Positions 30,476 to 38,981 of a DNA stretch of 64,000 nucleotides are shown piece after piece; the stretch's first letter is position 1; every line of letters starts with the position of its first letter. The translations under genes were made by a program, and so were the position numbers. The stretch comes from Avibacterium volantium (GTDB taxonomy: Bacteria > Pseudomonadota > Gammaproteobacteria > Enterobacterales > Pasteurellaceae). Location of the stretch: positions 1,211,001-1,275,000 of the forward strand of contig NZ_LR134167.1 in the NCBI RefSeq assembly GCF_900635775.1. The letters run 5' to 3'. The notes under the pieces are model-generated. The model worked only from the letters and a program-made list of their open reading frames with translations, ran no database searches and was not told where the DNA came from.

Positions 30476-31852
30476 ATGAAAAAATCAGCTTTATCAATCG
30501 GATTAATCGCCATTCTGGGCGCTGCTTGGTGCGGCGGTGCGTGGTACACAGGAAAAATCGCCGAACAAAAATATATCGACTACATTCAATTAAGCAATCA
30601 GCATTTACAGCAATCTTTCGCTGATACTGGCTATTCCGTACAAATTAAAGATGCCGTTTTAGATCGTGGTTTTTTTAGCTCTGATGTACGTTATCAACTT
30701 GAAATAAAAAGCGAGGACTTAAACGGAACGATTCCTTTTGTGGGAAAAATTCACCACGGCCCTATCACTTTAAATGACTTTTCTTTTGCGCTATTTTCTG
30801 CGGATACAGAAGTAGAAAAAACGCAAGATACACAAGCCTATTTCACTGATAATGGCAAAAATCCATTAAGAACTGTAACAACAATGAGCTATGGTCAAGA
30901 GATTAAAGGAAAAGTTTATTCCGATGTGGCTCATAAGACTGCTGATCAAGTCGAAATGGCTTGGAATTTAGACGGAAAATTTGACGTTGATCAGCAGGGC
31001 TATGGAAAATCTGAAATTGATGTAAGTAAGTTTTCTTTAATTATTGATGATAAGGATCGTTTACTTATAGAAAACTTAAAAGGTAAAGGACACATTTTAC
31101 CAACGCAATGGAAAAATATTTATCAAGGTGATACAGATGTTTCAATTGAAAAAATATCCTTGCACAAAGCTGAAAATAACCTCAATCTTGTGTTAGATAA
31201 CATTGATATTGAAAATAAAATCAATGAAAAAAATGGCTTTATTGATACGAACTTTGATTATACTGTTAAAAATATCTTAGTTGATAATAAAGTGCTTACG
31301 GGATTAAAATTCAAAGGTGCAGTAAATCATATTTTAGGCGATGCGGTAAACCGCTTAAATGAACTTGATGAAAGTGATTTCAATAATGATAAGGTTCTTA
31401 GCCAAATACAAAAAGAAATTTTATCCAACCAACCTGTGCTAGATATTGATAAACTTGAGCTTTTCAATGATAAAGGCAAAGCCTTTGACGCTGAAGTAAA
31501 AATTGCTTTAAGCCAAGCGTTTCAGAGTGCATTAGAAAATGAAAAAGTTTTCGATGCTTTTGATAGCTTTAAAATCAGTGCGGAATCAGAGAAAAAAGCG
31601 TTAGTTCAATTTGTTAAAAATATCTTTGCAATAAACCCAAGAACACAACAGGTATCAGAGCAAGAAGTTGAAAATATAGTTGAGCAATATCTTACAGAAA
31701 TGGGAAGCAATAATTTTCTTATGTTAAAAGATGATAAAGCTAACTTTAAAATCTTGTTGGATAAAGATAAGCAAAAATTAATTTTTAACAATCAAGAAAT
31801 GTCAGAAAATGATATGAAAATGGCAATTATGCTATTGATGATGGCTTACTAA
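30476..31852 (+). CDS. DUF945 (YdgA-like) exported protein, short form
   Basis: 458 residues from ATG 30476, preceded by AAAGGAAACGTA. Signal/anchor at about 5-22 (ALSIGLIAILGAAWCGGAWY), then TGKIAEQKYIDYI. The segment VQIKDAVLDRGFFSSDVRYQ (about 54-73) is the typical YdgA/DUF945 motif 'x-Y-x-RGwFsS-x'. IHHGPITLNDFSFALFSA follows. The body is repetitive beta-strand and the C-terminus helical (NDMKMAIMLLMMAY). Envelope protein of unknown function, paralogous to the gene at 27225-29255. Own terminator at 31875. Confidence 0.8.
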   Translation: MKKSALSIGLIAILGAAWCGGAWYTGKIAEQKYIDYIQLSNQHLQQSFADTGYSVQIKDAVLDRGFFSSDVRYQLEIKSEDLNGTIPFVGKIHHGPITLNDFSFALFSADTEVEKTQDTQAYFTDNGKNPLRTVTTMSYGQEIKGKVYSDVAHKTADQVEMAWNLDGKFDVDQQGYGKSEIDVSKFSLIIDDKDRLLIENLKGKGHILPTQWKNIYQGDTDVSIEKISLHKAENNLNLVLDNIDIENKINEKNGFIDTNFDYTVKNILVDNKVLTGLKFKGAVNHILGDAVNRLNELDESDFNNDKVLSQIQKEILSNQPVLDIDKLELFNDKGKAFDAEVKIALSQAFQSALENEKVFDAFDSFKISAESEKKALVQFVKNIFAINPRTQQVSEQEVENIVEQYLTEMGSNNFLMLKDDKANFKILLDKDKQKLIFNNQEMSENDMKMAIMLLMMAY

Positions 31853-31874
31853 TATCATTTTAATTAACTTTCAA

Positions 31875-31903
31875 GCCACTTAACGAATAATTAAGTGGCT
31901 TTA
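31875..31903 (+). terminator. Terminator after the second DUF945 gene
   Basis: GCCACTTAA (31875-31883) pairs perfectly with TTAAGTGGC (31891-31899), followed by TTTATTTT. Confidence 0.82.
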
Positions 31904-31970
31904 TTTTCGGCAAAAATAACTTATCAAATTTGAATAAATTCTATTTTAAGAAAAATTCTTAATTTTTCCC

Positions 31971-31999
31971 TTGACAGTATGTTGAAATAACGTTAGAAA
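31971..31999 (+). promoter_or_regulatory. Promoter of pxpBCA
   Basis: TTGACA (31971-31976), 17 bp, TAGAAA (31994-31999). It is the only consensus -35 between the terminator and pxpB. The start codon follows 32 bp later. Confidence 0.6.
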
Positions 32000-32031
32000 A
32001 ATAACATCTCATTAACAAACGAGGGTTATGT

Positions 32032-32682
32032 ATGCTAACTTTTTCCTTAACCAGTGAACGCTCTCTTCTTTGTTCTTTACCACCGCCTGCAGAGCTACCA
32101 AAGCAACAACGTATTTGGCTTGTGGCGGAGCAAATGCGTCAGCAGCCCAATGTGCAAGAAGTGGTGGTAGGAATGAACAATTTCACCCTGTTTTATCATT
32201 TTGACACAAATCCCACCGCACTTGAGCAACAAGTCTTACATTATTGGCAGCAAAGCGAACAGCAAACAGAAACACGGCAAAGCCGATTAATCGAAATCCC
32301 TGTGCATTATGGTGGTGAATTTGGCGAAGATTTATTTGACGTAGCGAAATTTCATCACACCACGCCCGAAGAAATTATCCGCCGCCACACCGCGCCCACT
32401 TACACCGTTTTTATGATGGGCTTTCAACCGGGCTTTCCTTATTTAGGCGGTTTACCTGAGAATTTACATACGCCAAGACGAAAACAGCCAAGAACCAAAG
32501 TTCCCGCAGGTTCAGTGGGCATTGGTGGTAGCCAAACTGGCGTTTATCCATTCACTTCACCAGGTGGCTGGCAATTACTTGGCAGAACGGAAATGCCATT
32601 ATTTGATATTCGCCAAGAACCGCCGGTGTTGTTAATGGCTGGTGATAACGTAAAATTTGTGGCGGAGAGTATAACCCTATGA
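32032..32682 (+). CDS. pxpB: 5-oxoprolinase subunit PxpB (KipI-like)
   Basis: Part of the ATP-dependent PxpABC 5-oxoprolinase that opens pyroglutamate to glutamate; also known as KipI in Bacillus. 216 residues. Typical motifs: IEIPVHYGGEFGEDLF (about 83-98), the YTVFMMGFQPGFPYLGGLP core (about 124-142), and PRTKVPAGSVGIGGSQTGVY (about 154-173). GWQLLGRTEMPLFD completes the fold. Its stop overlaps the pxpC start (ATGA at 32679-32682). Confidence 0.94.
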   Translation: MLTFSLTSERSLLCSLPPPAELPKQQRIWLVAEQMRQQPNVQEVVVGMNNFTLFYHFDTNPTALEQQVLHYWQQSEQQTETRQSRLIEIPVHYGGEFGEDLFDVAKFHHTTPEEIIRRHTAPTYTVFMMGFQPGFPYLGGLPENLHTPRRKQPRTKVPAGSVGIGGSQTGVYPFTSPGGWQLLGRTEMPLFDIRQEPPVLLMAGDNVKFVAESITL

Positions 32683-33611
32683 TTTATATTGAAAATATGT
32701 ATGGCTTCGCCCATATCCAAGATTTAGGACGTTTTGGTTTTCGCAATTTTGGCATTGGACACGCAGGGGCAATGGACGCTTTAGCATTACAAGCAGGTAA
32801 CCTTTTACTGGAAAATGAGCCTGATACCCCTGCTATTGAAGCGACACTAGGCGGTTTTAGCCTAACTTTCGATTGTGATACTCCTTTTTGCTTCACCGGT
32901 GCATTATGTGAAGCCTACCTTGATGACCAGCCGATTTACGCTTATTGGCGATACACGGCAAAAGCACGCCAACGTTTAACGGTTAAACGGATCACAATGA
33001 GGAATTACCTTTATCTTTGTGTAGCAGGCGGTTTCAGTGTGCCGAAAGTGCTAGGTTCTTGCAGCACCGATCTCAAAGCTGGATTTGGTGGTTATCAAGG
33101 GCGATTATTGCGTGCTGGAGATAACATAGCCACAGGCAAACGCGACACATTCCTTTCTACGATCAGCATTGAACCTATTGATTTTACCAATAAAATTCAT
33201 CTCGTGCCGTCCTCCGAATTTGACCATTTCACCGCACAAAGTCAGCAAGTTTTCCAAAACCAGCCTTGGCGATTAGAAAAAAATAGCAGTCGAATGGGCT
33301 ATCGTTTTAGCGGAGAACAAAAACTTAATCTCACTCAACCATTGGAAATGCTTTCTTACGCCGCACCAATGGGAACGGTGCAAGTGCCACCAGACGGAAT
33401 GCCGATTATTTTAATGGCGGACACGCAAACTACGGGCGGTTATCCAAAAATAGCTTGTGTGATCGAAGCAGATCTCGGGCGTTTAGCACAAAATGCGTTA
33501 GAAAGTGCGGTGCATTTTTCTGTGATTTCTCATCAGGAAGCACGCGAACGTTATCAACAAAACCAAGATTATTTAGCTCGCATAAGGAGAAAAGTAAATG
33601 AAACACGTTGA
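32679..33611 (+). CDS. pxpC: 5-oxoprolinase subunit PxpC (KipA-like)
   Basis: 310 residues, biotin-dependent-carboxyltransferase-like fold. Marker segments are [21 protein letters not shown] (read at about 12-32, here with IQDLGR), [16 protein letters not shown] [17 protein letters not shown] (about 206-214), and the C-terminal [21 protein letters not shown] (in two parts, about 241-261). Couples ATP-driven chemistry with PxpB. It overlaps pxpA by 14 nt (33598-33611), so the three subunits are translationally coupled. Confidence 0.94.
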   Translation: MIYIENMYGFAHIQDLGRFGFRNFGIGHAGAMDALALQAGNLLLENEPDTPAIEATLGGFSLTFDCDTPFCFTGALCEAYLDDQPIYAYWRYTAKARQRLTVKRITMRNYLYLCVAGGFSVPKVLGSCSTDLKAGFGGYQGRLLRAGDNIATGKRDTFLSTISIEPIDFTNKIHLVPSSEFDHFTAQSQQVFQNQPWRLEKNSSRMGYRFSGEQKLNLTQPLEMLSYAAPMGTVQVPPDGMPIILMADTQTTGGYPKIACVIEADLGRLAQNALESAVHFSVISHQEARERYQQNQDYLARIRRKVNETR

Positions 33612-34338
33612 TTTAAATGTGGATTTAGCAGAGGGTTGCGGTAATGATCAACGCTTATTGCAGCTTGTTACTTCAGCCAATGTCGCTTGCGGTTTACACG
33701 CAGGGGATTTTAACGAAATGCGGAAAGCCATTCGTTGGGCAAAAGAGAACCAAGTACAAGTGGGTGCACACCCAAGTTTTCCTGATCGCGAAAATTTCGG
33801 TCGAACCAATATGCAACTGCCTGATGAAGAATTGAAAGCCTGCTTGCTCTATCAACTCGGTGCAATCAAAGCCCTTTGTGAAGCGGAAGCTGTGCCACTG
33901 GCTTATGTAAAACCGCACGGTGCGTTATATAACCAAGCAGCAAAAGACGAGGCACTTGCCACCCTGATCGCACAAACCCTAAAAGCCTTTGATCCTAAAC
34001 TGAAATTAATGGGCTTATCGGGCAGTTTAATGTTGCAAGTGGCGGAACAACAAGGCTTAGGGGTGATTTCAGAAGTCTTTGCTGATCGTCATTATCTTGC
34101 AGACGGCTCATTAGTGCCGCGAACCCGCCCTGATGCAATGGTAGAAAATGATGACGAAGCCATCAGCCAAGTTCTGCAAATGGTGCTACAAGGCACTGTG
34201 CCAAGCGTTGATGGCGTAGAAGTGCCAATCAAAGCCGATAGCATTTGCTTACACGGCGATGGTGAACACGCCATTTCTTTTGCTGAAAAAATTCGTCAGG
34301 CTTTGACGGAACATAATATTCAACTGAAATCACATTAA
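33598..34338 (+). CDS. pxpA: 5-oxoprolinase subunit PxpA (LamB/YcsF family)
   Basis: 246 residues; the subunit thought to hold the 5-oxoproline-opening site. Begins [19 protein letters not shown], the LamB/YcsF signature with early Asp/Glu, followed by [17 protein letters not shown] (about 26-42), [15 protein letters not shown] (about 56-70), [12 protein letters not shown] (about 105-116), and [12 protein letters not shown] (about 220-231). RBS AAGGAGAAA ahead of ATG 33598. The next gene, 42 bp on, is a carrier probably in the same operon. Confidence 0.95.
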   Translation: MKHVDLNVDLAEGCGNDQRLLQLVTSANVACGLHAGDFNEMRKAIRWAKENQVQVGAHPSFPDRENFGRTNMQLPDEELKACLLYQLGAIKALCEAEAVPLAYVKPHGALYNQAAKDEALATLIAQTLKAFDPKLKLMGLSGSLMLQVAEQQGLGVISEVFADRHYLADGSLVPRTRPDAMVENDDEAISQVLQMVLQGTVPSVDGVEVPIKADSICLHGDGEHAISFAEKIRQALTEHNIQLKSH

Positions 34339-34380
34339 ACATAACATCAATTAATAACAAAAAATATACAGGAGTATTTT

Positions 34381-35566
34381 ATGATTAAAAACCGCAGTGC
34401 ATTACTGGGGGCAGCGTTCTTAATGGCAACGTCAGCCATTGGCCCAGGCTTTTTAACGCAAACTGCCACGTTCACCCAAACCTTATTCGCCAGCTTTGGC
34501 TTTGTGATTTTACTTTCCATTTTGTTGGATATTGGGGCTCAGCTAAATATTTGGCGAATTGTCGCCGTATCGGAAAAAAAGGCACAAGACATTGCAAATG
34601 CGGTTTTACCCGGAGCGGGCTATTTTCTTGCCGTATTGATTGTTATGGGCGGGCTTGCTTTTAATATCGGTAATGTTGGCGGTGCGGGGTTAGGGCTAAA
34701 TATCCTAACCGGCTTGCCAGCAGAAACGGGGGGCGATTATCAGTGGTGCGATTGCTGTTGGTATTTTCTTGTTTAAAGAAGCAGGAAAAATAATGGATCG
34801 CTTTGCACAAGTGATGGGCTTTGTGATGATCGCACTGACCATTTATGTGGCATTGAATGCGAATCCGCCCGTTGCTGATGCAGTGGTACATACTTTTGTG
34901 CCAGAAAAATTAGATGTGATTGCGATTGTTACCCTTGTTGGTGGAACCGTTGGGGGGTACATCACCTTTGCAGGGGCGCATCGTCTATTAGATGCCGGAA
35001 TTACGGGCAAAGATTCGTTGAAAGAGGTGAGTAAAAGCTCTATTTCAGCCATTCTTATCGCCTCAATTATGCGTGTCGTGCTGTTCCTTGCGGTGCTTGG
35101 CGTGGTTTCTCAAGGGGTAAAACTTGATCCAGCTAACCCAGCAGCAACGCCATTTTCTCACGTTGCAGGAAATATCGGGTTGATTATTTTTGGAATTGTG
35201 ATTTGGGCAGCATCAATTACTTCTGTGATCGGCGCGGCTTACACCTCTGTGTCTTTCTTAACCACCTTCTCACCATTTATTGCTAAGCATAGAAATTGCT
35301 GGATTATTGTCTTTATTGTGATTTCTACCGCCGTACTTGCAACCATTGGAAAACCAGCACAAGTGCTTGTTTTTGTTGGAACATTAAATGGATTAATTCT
35401 TCCAATTTCACTCGGATTAATTTTACTTGCGGCACATCGTAGCAAAATTGTTGGGGACTACAAACACCCTGTTTGGATGACGGCAGCAGGGGCATTGGTG
35501 GTCATTTTAATGGCGGTGTTAAGCATTATGACTTTATCAAAATATATTGGTAATTTAATGGCTTAA
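34381..35566 (+). pseudogene. NRAMP-family carrier interrupted by a +1 frameshift in a G tract
   Basis: Two overlapping reading frames (34381-34776 and 34769-35566) together encode one NRAMP-like carrier of about 395 residues. The first begins MIKNRSALLGAAFLMATSAIGPGF, the NRAMP span-1 GPG motif, and goes out of frame after NILTGLPAETG. Removing one G from the run at 34728-34733 (six Gs) restores ...TGAIISGAIAVGIFLFKEAGK and the second frame. Second half: VGGYITFAGAHRLLDAG and later spans. The RBS is AGGAG. Location after pxpBCA suggests import linked to 5-oxoproline use, possibly not metal. It may be a true mutation, a switchable tract or a sequencing error. Confidence 0.85.
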
Positions 35567-35600
35567 TTATTTTTCTCCATAGAAAAAGTGCGGTGATTTG

Positions 35601-35655
35601 ATCTGCACCCCAAAAGTTGGACTAAACAACCAACTGATTAAGGTGCAGATTTTTT
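35601..35655 (+). terminator. Hairpin terminator at the IS left end
   Basis: An outer stem, ATCTGCACC (35601-35609) with GGTGCAGAT (35642-35650), encloses an inner stem, AGTTGG (35615-35620) with CCAACT (35630-35635), and is followed by TTTTT directly before the orfA ATG. It should stop transcription entering from outside. The same structure is at 57211-57260 in copy 2. Confidence 0.75.
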
Positions 35656-36165
35656 ATGACTAAATATACTCAACGTTTCAAACAACAAGTGCTCGACTTT
35701 TATCATCAAAATGGAAAAAACCGTTCGCTTACTCGCCAGTATTTTCAGCTTCCCCAAAGCACGTTAGCACGTTGGATTGCGAAATTTAATCATAATGGAA
35801 TCAATGGATTAGCTGTGTTAGGTAAAAAACGATATTATTCTGTTGAGTTTAAATTAAAGGTTATTCAAGCTATCAAAAAAGGCCAGTGCTCCGCTGAAGC
35901 CGCCTGCTTTCGCTTTGATATCCCCAGTTCAGGGATAATTAGTCAATGGTTGCAACGCTTTGAAAAACAAGGTATAGATGGGTTATTACTCAAACCTAAA
36001 GGTCGTCCAAGTATGAAACTCAACTCACCTAAAATGCCACCAACGCCCAAAACAGAAGAAGAACGCTTGCGTTACCGAATTTTGGAATTAGAAGCGGAGA
36101 ATGCAATGCTAAAAAAGTTGCAGGAACTCAACCAACAAAAAATGCAGAAAAAGCCGTCATCGTAA
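35656..36165 (+). CDS. IS150-group transposase OrfA
   Basis: 169 residues, DNA-binding component. Two HTH units: [20 protein letters not shown] (about 25-44) and [21 protein letters not shown] (in two parts, about 82-102). A C-terminal leucine-zipper-like segment ([21 protein letters not shown], about 136-156) serves for multimerisation. The slippery heptamer A-AAA-AAG at 36111-36117 lies within its last codons. The ATG follows the T tract of the end hairpin without a classic ribosome site. Confidence 0.93.
   Translation: MTKYTQRFKQQVLDFYHQNGKNRSLTRQYFQLPQSTLARWIAKFNHNGINGLAVLGKKRYYSVEFKLKVIQAIKKGQCSAEAACFRFDIPSSGIISQWLQRFEKQGIDGLLLKPKGRPSMKLNSPKMPPTPKTEEERLRYRILELEAENAMLKKLQELNQQKMQKKPSS
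36111..36117 (+). promoter_or_regulatory. Programmed -1 frameshift site of the transposase
   Basis: A AAA AAG is in the right phase (zero-frame codons CTA AAA AAG). After a -1 slip the frame reads [18 protein letters not shown] and continues without a stop into OrfB. This is the standard route to the OrfAB transposase in this IS group. A downstream stimulatory structure was not resolved. Confidence 0.85.
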
Positions 36166-36188
36166 ATGCCTTACGCTCGCGTTTCCCG

Positions 36189-36983
36189 TTGGAATTGTTA
36201 CTCAGGCTAATCGGATTGGCACGCAGTTCGTTCTTTTATCATCTCAAGCCAAAGTCGGATAAAAATGTAGCGATTTCACAGAAAATAGAGGAAATTTATC
36301 GCAAAAATGACGAAAATTATGGTTATCGTCGAATTACCTTGGAATTAAGGAAATACTTGATTATCAACCACAAAAGGGTGCAAGCGATAATGCAACGTTT
36401 GGGGTTAAAAGGAAAAAGTAAGCAGAAAAAATATCGTTCTTACCAAGGCAAAGTGGGACAAATTGCCGATAATCTGTTGCAACGGGATTTTACGGCAACG
36501 ATGCCGAATGAGAAGTGGGTAACGGATATCACCGAGTTCAAATGTGCGGAAGGCAAAGTGTATTTATCACCGATTAAAGACTTGTTTAATAACGAAATTA
36601 TTGCTTATGATGTGGCGAGAAGTCCGAATTTTGAGCAGATAACCAGAATGTTGACCCAGGCGGTGAACCGATTAGCGGGGGAAAAACCGATACTGCATTC
36701 CGACCAAGGATGGCAGTATCAAATGATGGGTTATCAGGAGATATTGAAAAAACACGGTATTAAGCAAAGTATGTCGAGAAAAGGTAATTGCCTTGATAAT
36801 GGTGCGATGGAAAGCTTTTTCGGGCGATTGAAGACGGAATGTTACTTTGGCAAGCGGTTTGAAACCTTTGAACAGCTTGAAAAAGTGATTCACGAGTACA
36901 TTCATTACTACAACAATGAGCGTATTCAAGTGAAGCTCAAAGGACTAAGCCCTGTGGAATACAGAACTCAGTCCTTGAATTAA
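36189..36983 (+). CDS. IS150-group transposase OrfB (DDE integrase domain)
   Basis: 264 residues from the TTG at 36189, but it is probably made only as an OrfAB fusion through the slip at 36111-36117. N-terminal HTH_21-type region ([18 protein letters not shown], about 37-54). DDE residues: D in KWVTDITEF (about 115), D in [11 protein letters not shown] (about 177), and E in [15 protein letters not shown] (about 213). Ends with [20 protein letters not shown], typical of IS3 transposases. Intact in this copy, so copy 1 may be active. Confidence 0.94.
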   Translation: MELLLRLIGLARSSFFYHLKPKSDKNVAISQKIEEIYRKNDENYGYRRITLELRKYLIINHKRVQAIMQRLGLKGKSKQKKYRSYQGKVGQIADNLLQRDFTATMPNEKWVTDITEFKCAEGKVYLSPIKDLFNNEIIAYDVARSPNFEQITRMLTQAVNRLAGEKPILHSDQGWQYQMMGYQEILKKHGIKQSMSRKGNCLDNGAMESFFGRLKTECYFGKRFETFEQLEKVIHEYIHYYNNERIQVKLKGLSPVEYRTQSLN

Positions 36984-37091
36984 ATTAGAATATAGTCTAA
37001 CTTTTTGGGGGCAGATCATTTTTTCACCGCACTTTTGTTTTTGTTGTATTTTTGTTTTTCTCTGCTTTTCATTTTTCACTGTTTTTCGTTT

Positions 37092-37874
37092 TTAGAATTT
37101 CTCTTTCCAATAACCAATCCATTCCTTCAACGCTTGCATATTAGCTGGCATTGCACTTGCTTGTGGGATAAAGTGCATTGGCGTTAAGCCATAACTTTCA
37201 GGCGTAACACCATTGCCTACACTTGCAGGAAGAACGCTAAACCCTTGTTTTTCAAATAGGAATTTAGCACGTTGCATATGCCATTGGTTGGTGACCAAAA
37301 TAATACGCTGAATATGCCCTTTTTCTAATAACGCCTTAGTAAATTGGGCATTTTCAATGGTGGTTTTCGCTTTTTCCTCTAACCATCGAGTTGGTGTATG
37401 GAAAAATTCTTGTAGCTCTTTTGCCATTATTTTGGCTTCAGAATTGCCATTAGGCGTCCCACCTGTAATCAAAATCGGCAGCTGAGTTTGTTGATGTAAA
37501 TAAGCCGCATAACGTAATCGTTCAAGGGGGATTGCTGGCACTGCAAGGCTGCCAAATAATTCGTTACTATCACGCAAACCGCCACCTAGCACCACAATTG
37601 CCTGCGCGGTTTTATAATCGGCAAGGCTGAGCGGTGTTTGTTTTGCTAGGCTATCTTGCAATTTTTGTGCAGTGTAAGGAATGCTGAACACATACAAAAT
37701 GACAATGCCTAAAAGACCGCAAGCAAAGCTCAGTTTTTTATATTGTTTCTTCGCAAAAAATAAAGAAAAAATCCATAAAATCAATACATTAAATGGTGGA
37801 AGAATGATGGCTGTAATAAGTTTGGTGAGTAAATACATAAATAATTTTGAGCTAGACAACTTGCCGCTTAGCAT
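37092..37874 (-). CDS. elyC: ElyC/SanA/YdcF-type envelope protein (DUF218), ElyC-like
   Basis: 260 residues from ATG 37874 (MLSGKLSSSKLFMYLL). The TTG at 37907 has no space for a ribosome site; a start at 37838 is also possible. Two N-terminal spans (about 20-40 and 45-70), then a DUF218 domain: AIVVLGGGLRDSNELFGSL (about 93-111), PILITGGTPNGNSEAKIMA (about 138-156), and TTIENAQFTKALL and VTNQWHMQRAKFLFEKQG toward the end. E. coli ElyC (259 residues) affects peptidoglycan assembly and undecaprenyl-phosphate metabolism. It converges with the NRAMP gene; copy 1 of the IS separates them. Confidence 0.85.
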   Translation of the reverse strand: MLSGKLSSSKLFMYLLTKLITAIILPPFNVLILWIFSLFFAKKQYKKLSFACGLLGIVILYVFSIPYTAQKLQDSLAKQTPLSLADYKTAQAIVVLGGGLRDSNELFGSLAVPAIPLERLRYAAYLHQQTQLPILITGGTPNGNSEAKIMAKELQEFFHTPTRWLEEKAKTTIENAQFTKALLEKGHIQRIILVTNQWHMQRAKFLFEKQGFSVLPASVGNGVTPESYGLTPMHFIPQASAMPANMQALKEWIGYWKEKF

Positions 37875-37912
37875 AAAGGGCTTGTAATCTTTTGTAAAGA
37901 TACTCAATCCTT

Positions 37913-37942
37913 TTGGAACTATGGGGCATTCTGTTTTAAAAT
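37913..37942 (+). promoter_or_regulatory. Possible promoter of the polysaccharide cluster
   Basis: TTGGAA (37913-37918) with TTAAAA/TAAAAT at 37936-37942 (17-18 bp apart), about 45 bp before the first gene. No JUMPstart-like element is seen. Confidence 0.45.
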
Positions 37943-37988
37943 AGCTCTTTTACGCTGATAAGCAGCTTTATAGGAAAGATGATTAACA

Positions 37989-38981
37989 ATGAACGAAATT
38001 TTAGTTTCCCTTAAACAAGATTTAAAGCAAATCCTTGATGTAATCGTGGATAAAAATGATGTGCTGTATTTTGATTATCCGCTCCATTTAAACGTGGGGG
38101 ATTTACTCATTTATGCGGGAACAGAAGCGTTTTTTCAGGATTATCAAATTAATATTCGGTTAAGACGTTGCTTACAAAGTTTCGATCTTGATGAAGTAAA
38201 AAAATATGTTAAACCCAACACCACCTTAGTATGCCACGGAGGCGGCAATTTTGGTGATCTCTACCCTGCCATTCAAGGAATGCGCGAAGCCTTGGTGCAA
38301 GCCTTTCCGAATAATCGCATCATTGTAATGCCACAAACTGCTTATTTTTCTAATCTCGAAGCGAAAGAAAAATCGGCAGCCATTTTTTCCGCCCATAAAG
38401 ACTGCTATTTATTTGCGCGCGATCAGGCAACTTATCAATTAATGAAAGATCAGTTTTCTGATAAGGTTTTTCTATCGCCTGATATGGCCCACCAACTTTA
38501 TGGTTCAGCATTATTAAAAAACCAAAGATCCAAAAAACAAAGTGCGGTGCAAAAATCGGCAGAAAAAAACTTATATTTTTTACGCAAGGACATTGAAGCA
38601 AGCCATTTGGAAAAAAATATCCAAGCCACATTACCAGAGAATGCCGAAATAAAAGATTGGGAAGATATTCTCACCACACAAGATAAATATTATGAACGTA
38701 TTTGTAGTGGATTAGCGAAAGTCGCGAATAAATTTCATCAGCCTTGGTTAAAAAATGTGGTCAATCATTTATGGTATCGCCACAGTTTGGCGGTGATTGA
38801 ACGCTGTAAAGGCATTTTCCAACACTATGATTTAGTGATAACAAGCCGATTGCACGGACATATTTTTTCTTGTCTGTTAGAAATCCCAAATGAAGTTTGT
38901 GATAATTCCTATGGTAAAAACTTAGGCTATTATCGCCAATGGACGCAAGGCCTTGATTTTGTGAAAGTTTATGAAGAATAA
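37989..38981 (+). CDS. Polysaccharide pyruvyltransferase-family protein
   Basis: 330 residues. The family fold is indicated by an N-terminal phosphate-binding-like segment YFDYPLHLNVGDLLIYAGTEAF (in parts at about 29-50), TLVCHGGGNFGDLYP (about 80-94), NRIIVMPQTAYFS (about 110-122), and VITSRLHGHIFSCLLEIP (about 286-303), the C-terminal R-L-H-x-H motif of the group. Some members transfer pyruvate from PEP; others act as sugar transferases, so the product cannot be fixed. It overlaps the flippase gene by 11 nt. Confidence 0.8.
   Translation: MNEILVSLKQDLKQILDVIVDKNDVLYFDYPLHLNVGDLLIYAGTEAFFQDYQINIRLRRCLQSFDLDEVKKYVKPNTTLVCHGGGNFGDLYPAIQGMREALVQAFPNNRIIVMPQTAYFSNLEAKEKSAAIFSAHKDCYLFARDQATYQLMKDQFSDKVFLSPDMAHQLYGSALLKNQRSKKQSAVQKSAEKNLYFLRKDIEASHLEKNIQATLPENAEIKDWEDILTTQDKYYERICSGLAKVANKFHQPWLKNVVNHLWYRHSLAVIERCKGIFQHYDLVITSRLHGHIFSCLLEIPNEVCDNSYGKNLGYYRQWTQGLDFVKVYEE

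Larger units (their letters stand above)
35599..37018 (+). mobile_element. IS3-family (IS150-group) insertion sequence, copy 1
   Basis: 1420 bp. Ends are imperfect inverted repeats: TGATCTGCACCCCAAAAGTT at the left, and the complement of the right end reads TGATCTGCCCCCAAAAAGTT. Two overlapping genes encode OrfA and OrfB, joined by a -1 slip. No perfect target duplication is visible beyond TT. Inserted in the loop of a terminator hairpin (see 35584-37036). The left end folds into a nested hairpin with T tract. It differs from copy 2 (55836-57262) by scattered substitutions and 7 bases. It encodes no passenger gene. Confidence 0.95.
35584..37036. terminator. Bidirectional terminator split by IS copy 1
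   Basis: The left arm AAAAGTGCGGTGA (35584-35596) and right arm TCACCGCACTTTT (37024-37036) are perfect complements over 13 bp, but 1.4 kb of IS sequence lies in the T-rich loop. Without the element this is an inverted uptake-sequence terminator between the convergent NRAMP gene and elyC. Confidence 0.85.
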
